From NCBI GenBank assembly GCA_026002595.1, contig BOBW01000082.1:1-7183 (forward strand): 7,183 bases of DNA, given 5' to 3'. The notes beneath the pieces were generated by a model. It saw only the letters and a list, made by a program, of their open reading frames with translations, was not told where the DNA came from and did not search any database. Made by a program: the position numbers and the translations under genes. The DNA is from Spirochaetia bacterium. GTDB lineage: Bacteria; Spirochaetota; Spirochaetia; Treponematales; Breznakiellaceae. Position 1 is the stretch's first letter. Each line of letters begins with the position of its first letter. This document shows positions 1 to 6,153 of the stretch, one piece after another.

Positions 1-769
1 AGGCACAGGGGCCAAGGATGTCCCCCATGGTTTTGGAGACCTGCAAACCTGCTTCCGCAAAAAAAGAGGCCCATTGCGACATTGCCTGCTCGGAAGCGCC
101 CGCGCATATCATCATTAAAAAAAAGACAAGAAACATTTTTTTGGTAAAGAGCGTGCGCAGCGGAACAGGCCTTTCATGCTCACCGGTAAGAGGCTGCATG
201 GGTACTTTTAAAAACAAAAAAATATTTCCCAGGGGCAGCAGAGCCCAGAGCATAGTAAGATAGCGCCAGTTATCAATACCCGCAAGGTTGAAGTACAGCG
301 TTGAGAGTAATACTACCCCTACATAACCCCAGCAGTAAAACGAATGGAGCAGCGCCATGGAAGCGGCTTTCCGCCCGCCGGGGATCGCTTCTATTATGGG
401 GCTGACGATTACTTCCAAAAGGCCGCCCCCGACAGCGTTGATGATAATGGCAATCACAAGAGCAATAAAAGGACTGGACAGCGCAAAGGGCAGGGTCCCC
501 AGAAGCAGCATGCCCAGGGCGCAGAAAATCTCCGCCATCACCGCCGCGGCGCGGTAACCTATGCGGTCTATGTATTTAACCGCCAAAAGGTCTATCAACA
601 ACTGAACACCAAAGTTGAGGGAGATGAGCAGGGCAAGGCTGCTCAAGGATATATTGAATTTACGATGGAAGGTGAGGAACAAGAGCGGTGCAAGGTTGTT
701 CACAATCGCCTGGCTGATGTAACCCAGGTAACAGGCAATACGGGTGTGCTGATAACCGATAGTTTTCAT
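1..769 (-). CDS. MFS transporter, N-terminal part (runs off the left edge)
   Basis: Reading down from an ATG at 769 gives 256 codons without a stop, so the gene is open at the window edge and about 60% of a usual 400-residue MFS protein is visible. The translation begins MKTIGYQHTRIACYLGY and is dominated by hydrophobic segments, roughly seven membrane helices. The loop between helices 2 and 3 has D60 and D68-R-I-G-Y-R73, a degenerate form of MFS motif A. Helix 4 onward carries G-G-G-L-L-E119, P124, E127 and H142-S-F-Y-C-W-G, a pattern reminiscent of the fucose/glucose:proton symporter (FHS) branch, so sugar transport or export is possible, but the substrate cannot be read from sequence. The start overlaps the stop of the upstream MATE gene by ATGA; only a weak GCAGG precedes it, which suggests translational coupling. 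No frameshift is seen. The MFS call is firm and the substrate unknown. Confidence 0.85.
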   Translation of the reverse strand, partial: MKTIGYQHTRIACYLGYISQAIVNNLAPLLFLTFHRKFNISLSSLALLISLNFGVQLLIDLLAVKYIDRIGYRAAAVMAEIFCALGMLLLGTLPFALSSPFIALVIAIIINAVGGGLLEVIVSPIIEAIPGGRKAASMALLHSFYCWGYVGVVLLSTLYFNLAGIDNWRYLTMLWALLPLGNIFLFLKVPMQPLTGEHERPVPLRTLFTKKMFLVFFLMMICAGASEQAMSQWASFFAEAGLQVSKTMGDILGPCA

Positions 770-2145
770 AAAACCTGCTTTTTCATATGCCGGGGCAATC
801 CCCGGCGCTTTTCCCTGACAAAGAGGGCAAATGCGATGTAAAGGGGAATGCCCGAGGCGATCCACGAAAGGGGATTTGCAAGGCATACCCCGGTAAAGCC
901 CCATTGGGGGATGAACACAAAGGCCGTTGCCACGCTCATCATGGTTTCCAGGACACTGCAAATCGTTGGGGAGATGCTCTTGCCCAAAGCCTGTAATGCG
1001 CTGCGGAAGATCAGCATGAGCCCCAGGAAGGACAGGGTTGCGCCAATATAGCGCAGGTACTCTGCGGACAGGGCCACCGCTTCCGGCGCGTCCTTGAGGA
1101 AGAGGCCCGCGAGCTGCGGGCCGAAGAGAAAATTCACGATGAACATCAGAGCGCAAAACGTGAGTGAGATAAAGCAGGCCTGACGTATGCCCTGATAGAT
1201 ACGTTTGGTGTAACCGGCCCCGTAGTTCTGTGCGGTAAATGTGGCAATGGACATACTCATGCAGAACAGGGGCAGCATGTTGAGCTGCCTGATGCGCTGC
1301 CCCGCCGCCACCGCCGCGATGCTCATTGCGCCGAGGCCGTTCATCGCCCCCTGGACCAGGATGTTCCCCACTTCCACAATCGAACGCTGTGCGCCCATGG
1401 CGATGCCAAGCCCCAGGTGGGCACCTGCCTCATCCCGCAATAAACCGGGCAGGGAACAAAGCAGGGCCCTTGTCGGAAGGAGCTTGGGGAGGCGGCAATA
1501 AATAAAAACACAGCAGCACACAAGAGACACGATCTGGGCGATAACCGTGGCGATTGCCGCCCCTGCCACCCCCCAATGGAACACCAGAATAAAACAGTAA
1601 TCCAGCACGACATTGACCAGCGCGGAAACAACCGCGAAATACAAGGGGGTGCGGCTGTCCCCCATGGAGCGGATGCTGGCCGTCAGCATCCAGTTAAGCA
1701 TGCTGAAGCCGACGCCCCCAATGATAAAAAACATATAGGCGGCGGCGTAATCAATTATTTCCGCAGGGGTATTCAGCAGACGCAGAAAGGGCCTAATCAG
1801 GGGGAGCAGCAGAACAATCAGCAGGACACCGGCGATGAGGCAGAGCAGTATACTCACCATAAAACTGCGGCGTACCCCTTCGGCGCCGGCCCCGGAAGCG
1901 GCGGCGCCGAAGCGCTGGGCCAGTACAATCGAAAAGCCGCCGGTCAGGCCGATACAAAAACCGGTGACAAAGGACAAGAGCGGGGTGGTACACCCTATCC
2001 CCGCCAGGGCATTTACCCCCAGGGTCCGGCCAACGATAAAAGCATCGGCCATAGAGTAAAACAGGTGGAAGAAATCCCCGGCAATAAGCGGCAGGGTAAA
2101 TAAAAGGAGCGCCTTTGCGGGACGCCCCTCGGTCATTGAACGCAC
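766..2145 (-). CDS. MATE-family multidrug/metabolite exporter
   Basis: This is an integral inner-membrane antiporter of 459 residues, the usual size for MATE proteins, with about 12 hydrophobic helices in two pseudo-repeats. The N-terminus MTEGRPAKALLLFTLPLIAG, the first-helix D-A-F-I-V-G-R segment, the M-G-D-S-R-T-P segment before the mid-protein L-N-V-V-L-D-Y helix and the A-Q-N-Y-G-A-G motif in the second half are characteristic of the bacterial NorM/DinF-type family. Such proteins expel cationic drugs or metabolites using sodium or proton gradients; the substrate here cannot be predicted. The start is uncertain: the longest frame begins at GTG 2145, while an ATG three codons on (2136) gives the common MTEG start. 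Neither has a clear Shine-Dalgarno sequence. The gene lies 39 to 48 bases after the ABC ATPase gene in the same orientation and same reading frame, and overlaps the following MFS gene by four bases. It may be the distal part of the same transcription unit. Confidence 0.93.
   Translation of the reverse strand: MRSMTEGRPAKALLLFTLPLIAGDFFHLFYSMADAFIVGRTLGVNALAGIGCTTPLLSFVTGFCIGLTGGFSIVLAQRFGAAASGAGAEGVRRSFMVSILLCLIAGVLLIVLLLPLIRPFLRLLNTPAEIIDYAAAYMFFIIGGVGFSMLNWMLTASIRSMGDSRTPLYFAVVSALVNVVLDYCFILVFHWGVAGAAIATVIAQIVSLVCCCVFIYCRLPKLLPTRALLCSLPGLLRDEAGAHLGLGIAMGAQRSIVEVGNILVQGAMNGLGAMSIAAVAAGQRIRQLNMLPLFCMSMSIATFTAQNYGAGYTKRIYQGIRQACFISLTFCALMFIVNFLFGPQLAGLFLKDAPEAVALSAEYLRYIGATLSFLGLMLIFRSALQALGKSISPTICSVLETMMSVATAFVFIPQWGFTGVCLANPLSWIASGIPLYIAFALFVREKRRGLPRHMKKQVL
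789..806 (-). other. GC-rich hairpin at the end of the MATE gene, upstream of the MFS start
   Basis: The arms GCCGGGG and CCCCGGC are perfect 7-base complements around a 4-base loop. The hairpin lies inside the last codons of the MATE gene (residues around RGLPRH), about 20 bases before the MFS start codon. No T-run follows, so it is not an intrinsic terminator. It could affect ribosome entry or RNA stability at the coupled junction, or simply reflect codon choice for the protein segment. Confidence 0.4.
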
Positions 2146-2156
2146 AGTATTACTGT
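2144..2156. repeat. 13-base odd palindrome at the MATE start
   Basis: ACAGTA and TACTGT flank a single central base. The element overlaps the possible GTG start of the MATE gene and lies just upstream of the ATG at 2136. It has the size and symmetry of a small operator half-site pair, but there is no regulator gene nearby to support that role. The adjoining bases 2151-2162 and 2163-2174 also form an imperfect 12-base direct repeat (TACTGTTTACGC and TACTGACTACGC, 10 of 12 identical). Confidence 0.4.
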
Positions 2157-2166
2157 TTACGCTACT

Positions 2167-2198
2167 GACTACGCGGTAGTCTGACTACGCCGTAGTCT
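2167..2198. repeat. Two tandem 16-base units, each a near-perfect palindrome
   Basis: Bases 2167-2182 and 2183-2198 read GACTACGCGGTAGTCT and GACTACGCCGTAGTCT, identical at 15 of 16 positions. The right unit is a perfect palindrome with 7-base arms and one central base; the left has 6-base arms around GCG. Read in gene direction, the right unit encodes the last residues of the second ABC ATPase (T-T-A) and supplies its TAG stop at 2185-2187. Either unit could form a small hairpin, or both could pair into a longer one. There is no following T-run. Candidate roles are a tandem operator for the downstream exporter genes, an RNA-stability or pausing hairpin, or a copy of a dispersed genomic repeat. 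Confidence 0.7.
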
Positions 2199-3009
2199 TG
2201 GTGAAATCCCAGGGTTCGTAAATCTTGGGAACATCGCCGAGCAGCCGCTTGGTATAATCCGATGTGGGGTGGAGGATGGCTTCGTCGGCGGTCCCCCGCT
2301 CCACAATGACGCCATGCTCCATGATGTAAACCGTGTCGGAAATATAATAGGCCAGGCCGATATCGTGGGTGATGAACACGATGGTCATGTCGATCTCATC
2401 CCGCAGTTTCAGAAGCATGTCCAGTATGGTGGCCCGTGAACAGGCGTCGATCATGGAAGTGGGCTCATCGGCGATAAGCACCTTGGGTTTCAGCATGAAG
2501 ATACGGGCTATCATAAGCCGCTGCATCTGCCCGCCTGAAAGTTCAAAGGGGTACTTGTTGGAAAGCTCCTCAAACTTGAGGTTGACAAATTTACAGGCGT
2601 CCTTCATCGCTTCAAATTTTTCTTCCTTACCCAAGTTGCCGTTTCCCTGAAGCCTGAGACAGTCATCCAGGACGGCATCCACCTTGTTGAAGATGTTATA
2701 GGTAGAAAAGGGGTCCTGAAAGATTGCCTGGATGTTCCGCCAGTAGAGTTTCCGCTTGGCCTGGCTTGAAATATCCCGCGGTTTCCCCTCAAAGAATATT
2801 TCCCCCCCGCTGATGCCGAGGAGCCCCAGGACCATTTTTGCCAGGGTGGTTTTTCCGCTGCCGCTTTCGCCGACAATGGAGATTATTTCCCCCCGGCGGA
2901 ATTCAAAATCCACATTGTTGACCGCAATGGTTTTGTTGTCCCCGGAACCGAATACACGGGTAAGCCCCTTGCCGCTTAAAAATACTTCACCGACTTTATT
3001 TCTGGTCAT
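2185..3009 (-). CDS. ABC importer ATP-binding protein, OppF/DppF family (short form)
   Basis: This cytoplasmic ATPase is the second of the two that power the importer. All nucleotide-binding motifs are intact in the 274 residues: Walker [10 protein letters not shown] (47-55), Q-loop Q98 in FQDPF, signature LSGGQ (157-161), Walker B VLIADE (177-182) and the switch histidine H215 in ITHD. The D-loop is SMID instead of SALD. The protein ends soon after the [18 protein letters not shown] segment and lacks the cysteine-containing C-terminal extension found in its partner. That short end and the SMID loop resemble, from memory, the second ATPases of carbohydrate-type Opp-like systems in Thermotoga. 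The start ATG at 3009 overlaps the upstream stop by ATGA and is fixed by GGAGG at 3016-3020. Its own stop lies inside a tandem palindromic repeat, and the final K-T-T-A residues may come from that repeat. Confidence 0.95.
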   Translation of the reverse strand: MTRNKVGEVFLSGKGLTRVFGSGDNKTIAVNNVDFEFRRGEIISIVGESGSGKTTLAKMVLGLLGISGGEIFFEGKPRDISSQAKRKLYWRNIQAIFQDPFSTYNIFNKVDAVLDDCLRLQGNGNLGKEEKFEAMKDACKFVNLKFEELSNKYPFELSGGQMQRLMIARIFMLKPKVLIADEPTSMIDACSRATILDMLLKLRDEIDMTIVFITHDIGLAYYISDTVYIMEHGVIVERGTADEAILHPTSDYTKRLLGDVPKIYEPWDFTKTTA

Positions 3010-4076
3010 TTAACACCTCCGGGGGAAGCTTTGCCGGATGTTCCTGTGTCTTCATCCAGCAGGCTGGGCAGCTCATCTTCATAGATTTTATACAGTTCTT
3101 CCAGCGTATGCCGACAGCGGTAAAGCCGCCCCGCTGTGGCGGGCAGTTCCTGAACAGCAAGGGTCCGGCAGGTCTCATCGGCATAACGGCAGCGCTCGGC
3201 AAAGCGGCAGCCCCTGGGCCGGATCTTGAGATTCGGCGGCACACCGGGTATGGCCTGGAGTACATGGCCCCTGGTTCCTTCTTCGGGCACGATGATCGAA
3301 TTCATCAATCCCCTGGAATAGGGCATGATCGGATCAAAGACCATCTCATGGGCGGTTCCCCGTTCCACAATTTCCCCGGCGTACATCACCATGATGTCAT
3401 TGGTAACATTGTACAGCAGGGGGAGCTCATGGGTGATGAACAGCATGGAATGGACAATGCCCTTTTCCATAAGGTCATGGAGGAGCTGGATGACGATCTT
3501 TTGGGAAGATACGTCCAGAGCCGATGAGGGCTCATCGGCAATAAGCACCTTGGGGCTCAAAATCGTCGATATGGCGATGACCGTCCGCTGCTTCATGCCC
3601 CCGGACAGTTCCACCGCATACTGATCCAGCACCTTTGACGGCAGATTCAGAATATTGAAACGTTCCTCCGCCAGTTCCCGCATTTCCTTTTTGGACAGGG
3701 CCGAATCATGGGCTTTAAGCACATCCTCAATAAAGCGGATGATCTTGCGGCTGGGGTTCAGGGCGTTCATGGCCGCCTGGGGGATATAGGCAATGTCCGT
3801 TCCCAGTACGGTGGTACGGATCGTGTCCGGGTCCAGGCTGGTAATTTCCTTCCCGTCAATGATGATGGAGCCCCCTTCGTAATACAGGGGCGGGAAATAG
3901 TAACCCATGACGCTCATGGCCAGGGTGGACTTTCCGCAGCCTGACTCCCCGGCAATCCCTATGGACTTTCCGTCCGCCAGGGTAAAGGACACATTATCAA
4001 CCGAACAGACCTTCTCGCCCATCCGGGTCTTGTAATAGGTAGTCAGGTTCTTGACTTCCAGCATTGTTTTAGCCAT
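3006..4076 (-). CDS. ABC importer ATP-binding protein, OppD/DppD family, with probable Fe-S C-terminus
   Basis: This is the first cytoplasmic ATPase of the importer, 356 residues. The sequence has Walker [10 protein letters not shown] (43-51), Q-loop Q100 in [12 protein letters not shown], signature LSGGMKQR (157-164), Walker B VLIADE (177-182), D-loop SALD (185-188) and switch H216 in ITHE, so this ATPase also looks catalytically complete. After about residue 250 comes the oligopeptide/dipeptide C-terminal domain (oligo_HPY) with PGVPPNL and four cysteines, C290, C296, C303 and C321. In related DppD-type proteins such a set binds a [4Fe-4S] cluster; that this copy does so is inferred. An extra tail of about 30 residues, rich in E, D and S, follows. 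The start at 4076 is three bases after the OppC-like stop and is preceded by AAGGAG at 4084-4089 with good spacing. It pairs with the shorter ATPase next door to form a heterodimeric motor. Confidence 0.96.
   Translation of the reverse strand: MAKTMLEVKNLTTYYKTRMGEKVCSVDNVSFTLADGKSIGIAGESGCGKSTLAMSVMGYYFPPLYYEGGSIIIDGKEITSLDPDTIRTTVLGTDIAYIPQAAMNALNPSRKIIRFIEDVLKAHDSALSKKEMRELAEERFNILNLPSKVLDQYAVELSGGMKQRTVIAISTILSPKVLIADEPSSALDVSSQKIVIQLLHDLMEKGIVHSMLFITHELPLLYNVTNDIMVMYAGEIVERGTAHEMVFDPIMPYSRGLMNSIIVPEEGTRGHVLQAIPGVPPNLKIRPRGCRFAERCRYADETCRTLAVQELPATAGRLYRCRHTLEELYKIYEDELPSLLDEDTGTSGKASPGGVK
3016..3020 (-). promoter_or_regulatory. Shine-Dalgarno GGAGG for the second ATPase
   Basis: GGAGG sits six bases before the ATG at 3009-3007, inside the last codons of the preceding ATPase gene. 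It fixes the start at the ATGA stop/start overlap and implies that the two ATPases are made together by coupled translation. Confidence 0.85.
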
Positions 4077-4079
4077 CGC

Positions 4080-5042
4080 CTAGCTCCTTATCTGGGGATT
4101 GAATATCTGATCCAACCCGGAATTGATGAGATTGAGGGAGAAGGTAATAAGGGCTATCATCAGCACCACCGGCAGGAAGGCCCACCAGGCCCCCACGGGC
4201 AGGGCGCTAAAGGTCATGGCCCAGTGCATCATCAGCCCCAGGCTCGCCACATTCTGGGGACCAAGGCCCAGCATGGAAAGGCTCGCTTCGGAAAGAATGC
4301 CGGAAGCGACCTGTAAAATAAAGGCCATCATCACGTATGACCCCAGATAGGGAAGGACATCCTTGATGATGATCCGGGGCAGACTGTGGCCGGAAAGCTT
4401 GGAAAGGTTTACGTGATCCCGGTTACGCAGGGATGTGGTTTGGGCCCGGACGGACCGCGCGGTCCAGGGCCAGCTGGTGATCCCGATAACAAAGGCTACG
4501 GTCACGAAGTTACGGGAAGAGAGGCTCACCGAAACCAGTACCAAAATAACAAAGGAAGGGATAACAATAAAGATATTGGTAATCGTAGACAGAAGGTTAT
4601 CTATCTTGCCCCCCACATAGCCCGCCAAAAGCCCGATGCTCAGTCCGATAAGCGTAGCGATGGATCCCGCCATCAGCCCAATCAGAAGACTGGTCTTTGT
4701 AGCCGCCACGAGTTCCGCCAGGGTATCCCGCCCGAAGTTGTCGGTTCCCAGCGGATGGGGTACCTTGGGCATCTCCTTTGTTACGGCGGAAAGGCCGAAC
4801 TGGGCCATGATATCATCGGCCACCGCCTGTTCGGCGGCAGTCGGGCCGACAGCTTCCCGCACCGCTTGCTTGCCGATATACTCGTGCAGGTTCGGCCGTT
4901 CAAACATGCCCCCCCCCATTGTCAGGGGATCAACCCGGTAGAACATCGGGAGGAATATCACCGTCAAGAGTATCAGGCTTATCACGGTAAAGCCAAACCT
5001 GAACTTGCCTGACTTAAACGCGGTCTTGAATAAATAACCCAT
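4080..5042 (-). CDS. ABC importer permease, OppC/DppC family
   Basis: This is the second membrane subunit of the importer, 320 residues. One N-terminal helix (about 16-36) is followed by an extracytoplasmic stretch. The family motif [11 protein letters not shown] comes at 96-106, and the transport domain with about five helices fills the rest. The cytoplasmic coupling (EAA) loop is [13 protein letters not shown]218 and contacts the ATPases. The segment between the first helix and the PLGTD motif, about 39-95, looks longer than I would expect in Opp/Dpp-type proteins and includes a helix-like, alanine- and acid-rich stretch. The start ATG at 5042 is one base after the OppB-like stop, and GGAGG at 5049-5053 lies in that gene's Q-Q-E-E-G codons. 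The protein ends with the family-typical [11 protein letters not shown]. Confidence 0.96.
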   Translation of the reverse strand: MGYLFKTAFKSGKFRFGFTVISLILLTVIFLPMFYRVDPLTMGGGMFERPNLHEYIGKQAVREAVGPTAAEQAVADDIMAQFGLSAVTKEMPKVPHPLGTDNFGRDTLAELVAATKTSLLIGLMAGSIATLIGLSIGLLAGYVGGKIDNLLSTITNIFIVIPSFVILVLVSVSLSSRNFVTVAFVIGITSWPWTARSVRAQTTSLRNRDHVNLSKLSGHSLPRIIIKDVLPYLGSYVMMAFILQVASGILSEASLSMLGLGPQNVASLGLMMHWAMTFSALPVGAWWAFLPVVLMIALITFSLNLINSGLDQIFNPQIRS

Positions 5043-5043
5043 A

Positions 5044-6057
5044 TCAGCCCTCCTCCTGCTGTGTCAGCCTGATGCGCGGATCGATGATGCCGCAGATAAC
5101 ATCCACGATGAAGTTGGCTATCAGCACCGTAATGGTAACTACGAGGGTACATCCTGATATAAGGGGGAAATCCTGGGCACTGATGCCCAGGAGCATCGTA
5201 GTCCCGATTCCCGGATAACTGAATACGATTTCTGCAACAATGTTACCACCGACCATGGTCCCCAGGCTCAGGGCAAGACCGGTGATCTGGGGGAGCATGG
5301 CGTTACGGAACACATACCAGACGATCCGTGAATCCTTGATCCCCAAAAGGCGGCTATACTTAACATAGTCGGCGTTGAGTTCATAGATAGACATTTCCCG
5401 CATCCCCAAAGACTGTCCGCCGATGGCAACCAGTACCATGGTCATAAAGGGCAGCCGGTAGTGGTTGAGCATGGAAAGAAGAAAGGCCGGGTTCTTCCAG
5501 TTCATAATCAGGTCAAAGGCATAACCAAGACGGCCGGGAAACCAGTGGAGCTGATTCGCGAGGAAGTGGACCAGCACAATACCAAGGCCAAAGGCGGGAA
5601 CAGCCGCAATAAACAGGAAGAAGGGGAAGAACACCTTGTCAAATATCCCCTTGCGGTAGGCCGCCAATGCGCCGAGGGCGTTTCCCAGGAACCAGCCGGT
5701 AATGATAGCCGGTATCTGGAGCCTGAGCGTCCAGGGCAAAGCAGTGGAGATAATCTCCGATACTTCCCGCGGGTACTGGTTAAAAGATTTACCCATATCG
5801 CCGTGGAACAGCTTGCCAATATAGATAAAAAACTGCTGCCAGATAGGTTTATCCAGCCCGAAATCAGCCATATACGCATCGTATATACGCTTGATGGCCT
5901 GTGCGTCCGTCATTCCCGTGGTAGCTTCCGACACAAGGGTCGCCACCGGATTACCGGGAATCAGGCGGGGGAGCATAAAGTTAAGCAATACCGCAACAAA
6001 CAGCGTTACAATATACCAGCCAAACTTCTTGCCTAAATACTTCCAATATCCACCCAT
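5044..6057 (-). CDS. ABC importer permease, OppB/DppB family
   Basis: This is the first membrane subunit of the importer, 337 residues. The N-terminal helix (about 12-30) runs into [10 protein letters not shown], the family signature after helix 1. An extracytoplasmic segment with [11 protein letters not shown] and GDMGKSF follows, then about five helices. The coupling loop reads [15 protein letters not shown]239, and the V-F-S-Y-P-G-I-G motif and the ending D-P-R-I-R-L are typical. It forms a heterodimer with the following permease, making the substrate channel. The ATG at 6057 is preceded by a purine tract with AAGG about seven bases away. A 96-base gap with a hairpin separates it from the binding-protein gene, while the next gene follows after one base. 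Confidence 0.96.
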   Translation of the reverse strand: MGGYWKYLGKKFGWYIVTLFVAVLLNFMLPRLIPGNPVATLVSEATTGMTDAQAIKRIYDAYMADFGLDKPIWQQFFIYIGKLFHGDMGKSFNQYPREVSEIISTALPWTLRLQIPAIITGWFLGNALGALAAYRKGIFDKVFFPFFLFIAAVPAFGLGIVLVHFLANQLHWFPGRLGYAFDLIMNWKNPAFLLSMLNHYRLPFMTMVLVAIGGQSLGMREMSIYELNADYVKYSRLLGIKDSRIVWYVFRNAMLPQITGLALSLGTMVGGNIVAEIVFSYPGIGTTMLLGISAQDFPLISGCTLVVTITVLIANFIVDVICGIIDPRIRLTQQEEG

Positions 6058-6064
6058 TGCTCAA

Positions 6065-6080
6065 CCTTCTTCTTTCTTTT
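6065..6080 (-). promoter_or_regulatory. Purine-only ribosome binding tract before the first permease gene
   Basis: In gene direction this reads AAAAGAAAGAAGAAGG, sixteen purines ending seven bases before the ATG at 6057. The GAAGG end can serve as the Shine-Dalgarno sequence. The unstructured A-rich part would keep the start accessible downstream of the strong hairpin. Confidence 0.6.
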
Positions 6081-6092
6081 GTAAGATGTACA

Positions 6093-6139
6093 TAAAAATA
6101 GGGCGGCGGCAAACCAAAGATTCGATATGCCGCCGCCCT
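6093..6139 (-). terminator. Intergenic stem-loop with T-run after the binding-protein gene (partial terminator or processing site)
   Basis: The arms at 6100-6111 and 6128-6139 pair over 12 bases; the core is GGGCGGCGGC with GCCGCCGCCC. The loop is 16 bases. In gene direction the stem is followed by TATTTTTATG, giving a short T-run. The stem begins 14 bases after the binding-protein stop. In binding-protein-dependent ABC operons such stems commonly end some transcripts or protect the 3' end, which raises binding protein over permease. That role here is inferred from position. The large loop and interrupted T-run fit leaky termination better than complete termination. Confidence 0.7.
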
Positions 6140-6153
6140 TAAAGGTTTACTTT

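Noticed and set aside
18..841. Plus-strand frames (18-263, 344-841, 357-557) in the apparently empty left end
   Set aside because: The minus strand here is one uninterrupted MFS frame of 256 codons with clear membrane helices; the plus frames are its shadows.
2140..2190. Possible promoter for the MATE gene, with a TAATAC -10-like hexamer on the minus strand (2147-2152)
   Set aside because: No acceptable -35 element is found at 16-18 bases, and a start from it would leave almost no leader before the start codon.
2167..2197. Intrinsic terminator at the end of the ABC operon
   Set aside because: The palindromes can form hairpins, but no T-run follows in gene direction.
2185..3009. Second ATPase suspected to be truncated because it lacks the C-terminal oligo_HPY extension
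   Set aside because: All ATP-binding motifs are intact and the ending resembles the short ATPases of carbohydrate-type systems, so the length looks natural.
4386..5012. 208-codon plus-strand frame opposite the OppC-like gene, with similar long ones opposite OppB-like (5461-6036) and MATE (1576-2103)
   Set aside because: The products are hydrophilic, rich in G, R, Q and H, and resemble no family. They mirror well-supported membrane-protein genes and arise from codon bias of the real strand.
6086..6093. ATGTACAT, an 8-base palindrome between binding-protein and permease genes
   Set aside because: It is too short to separate from chance in an A/T-rich spacer, and no second copy is present nearby.
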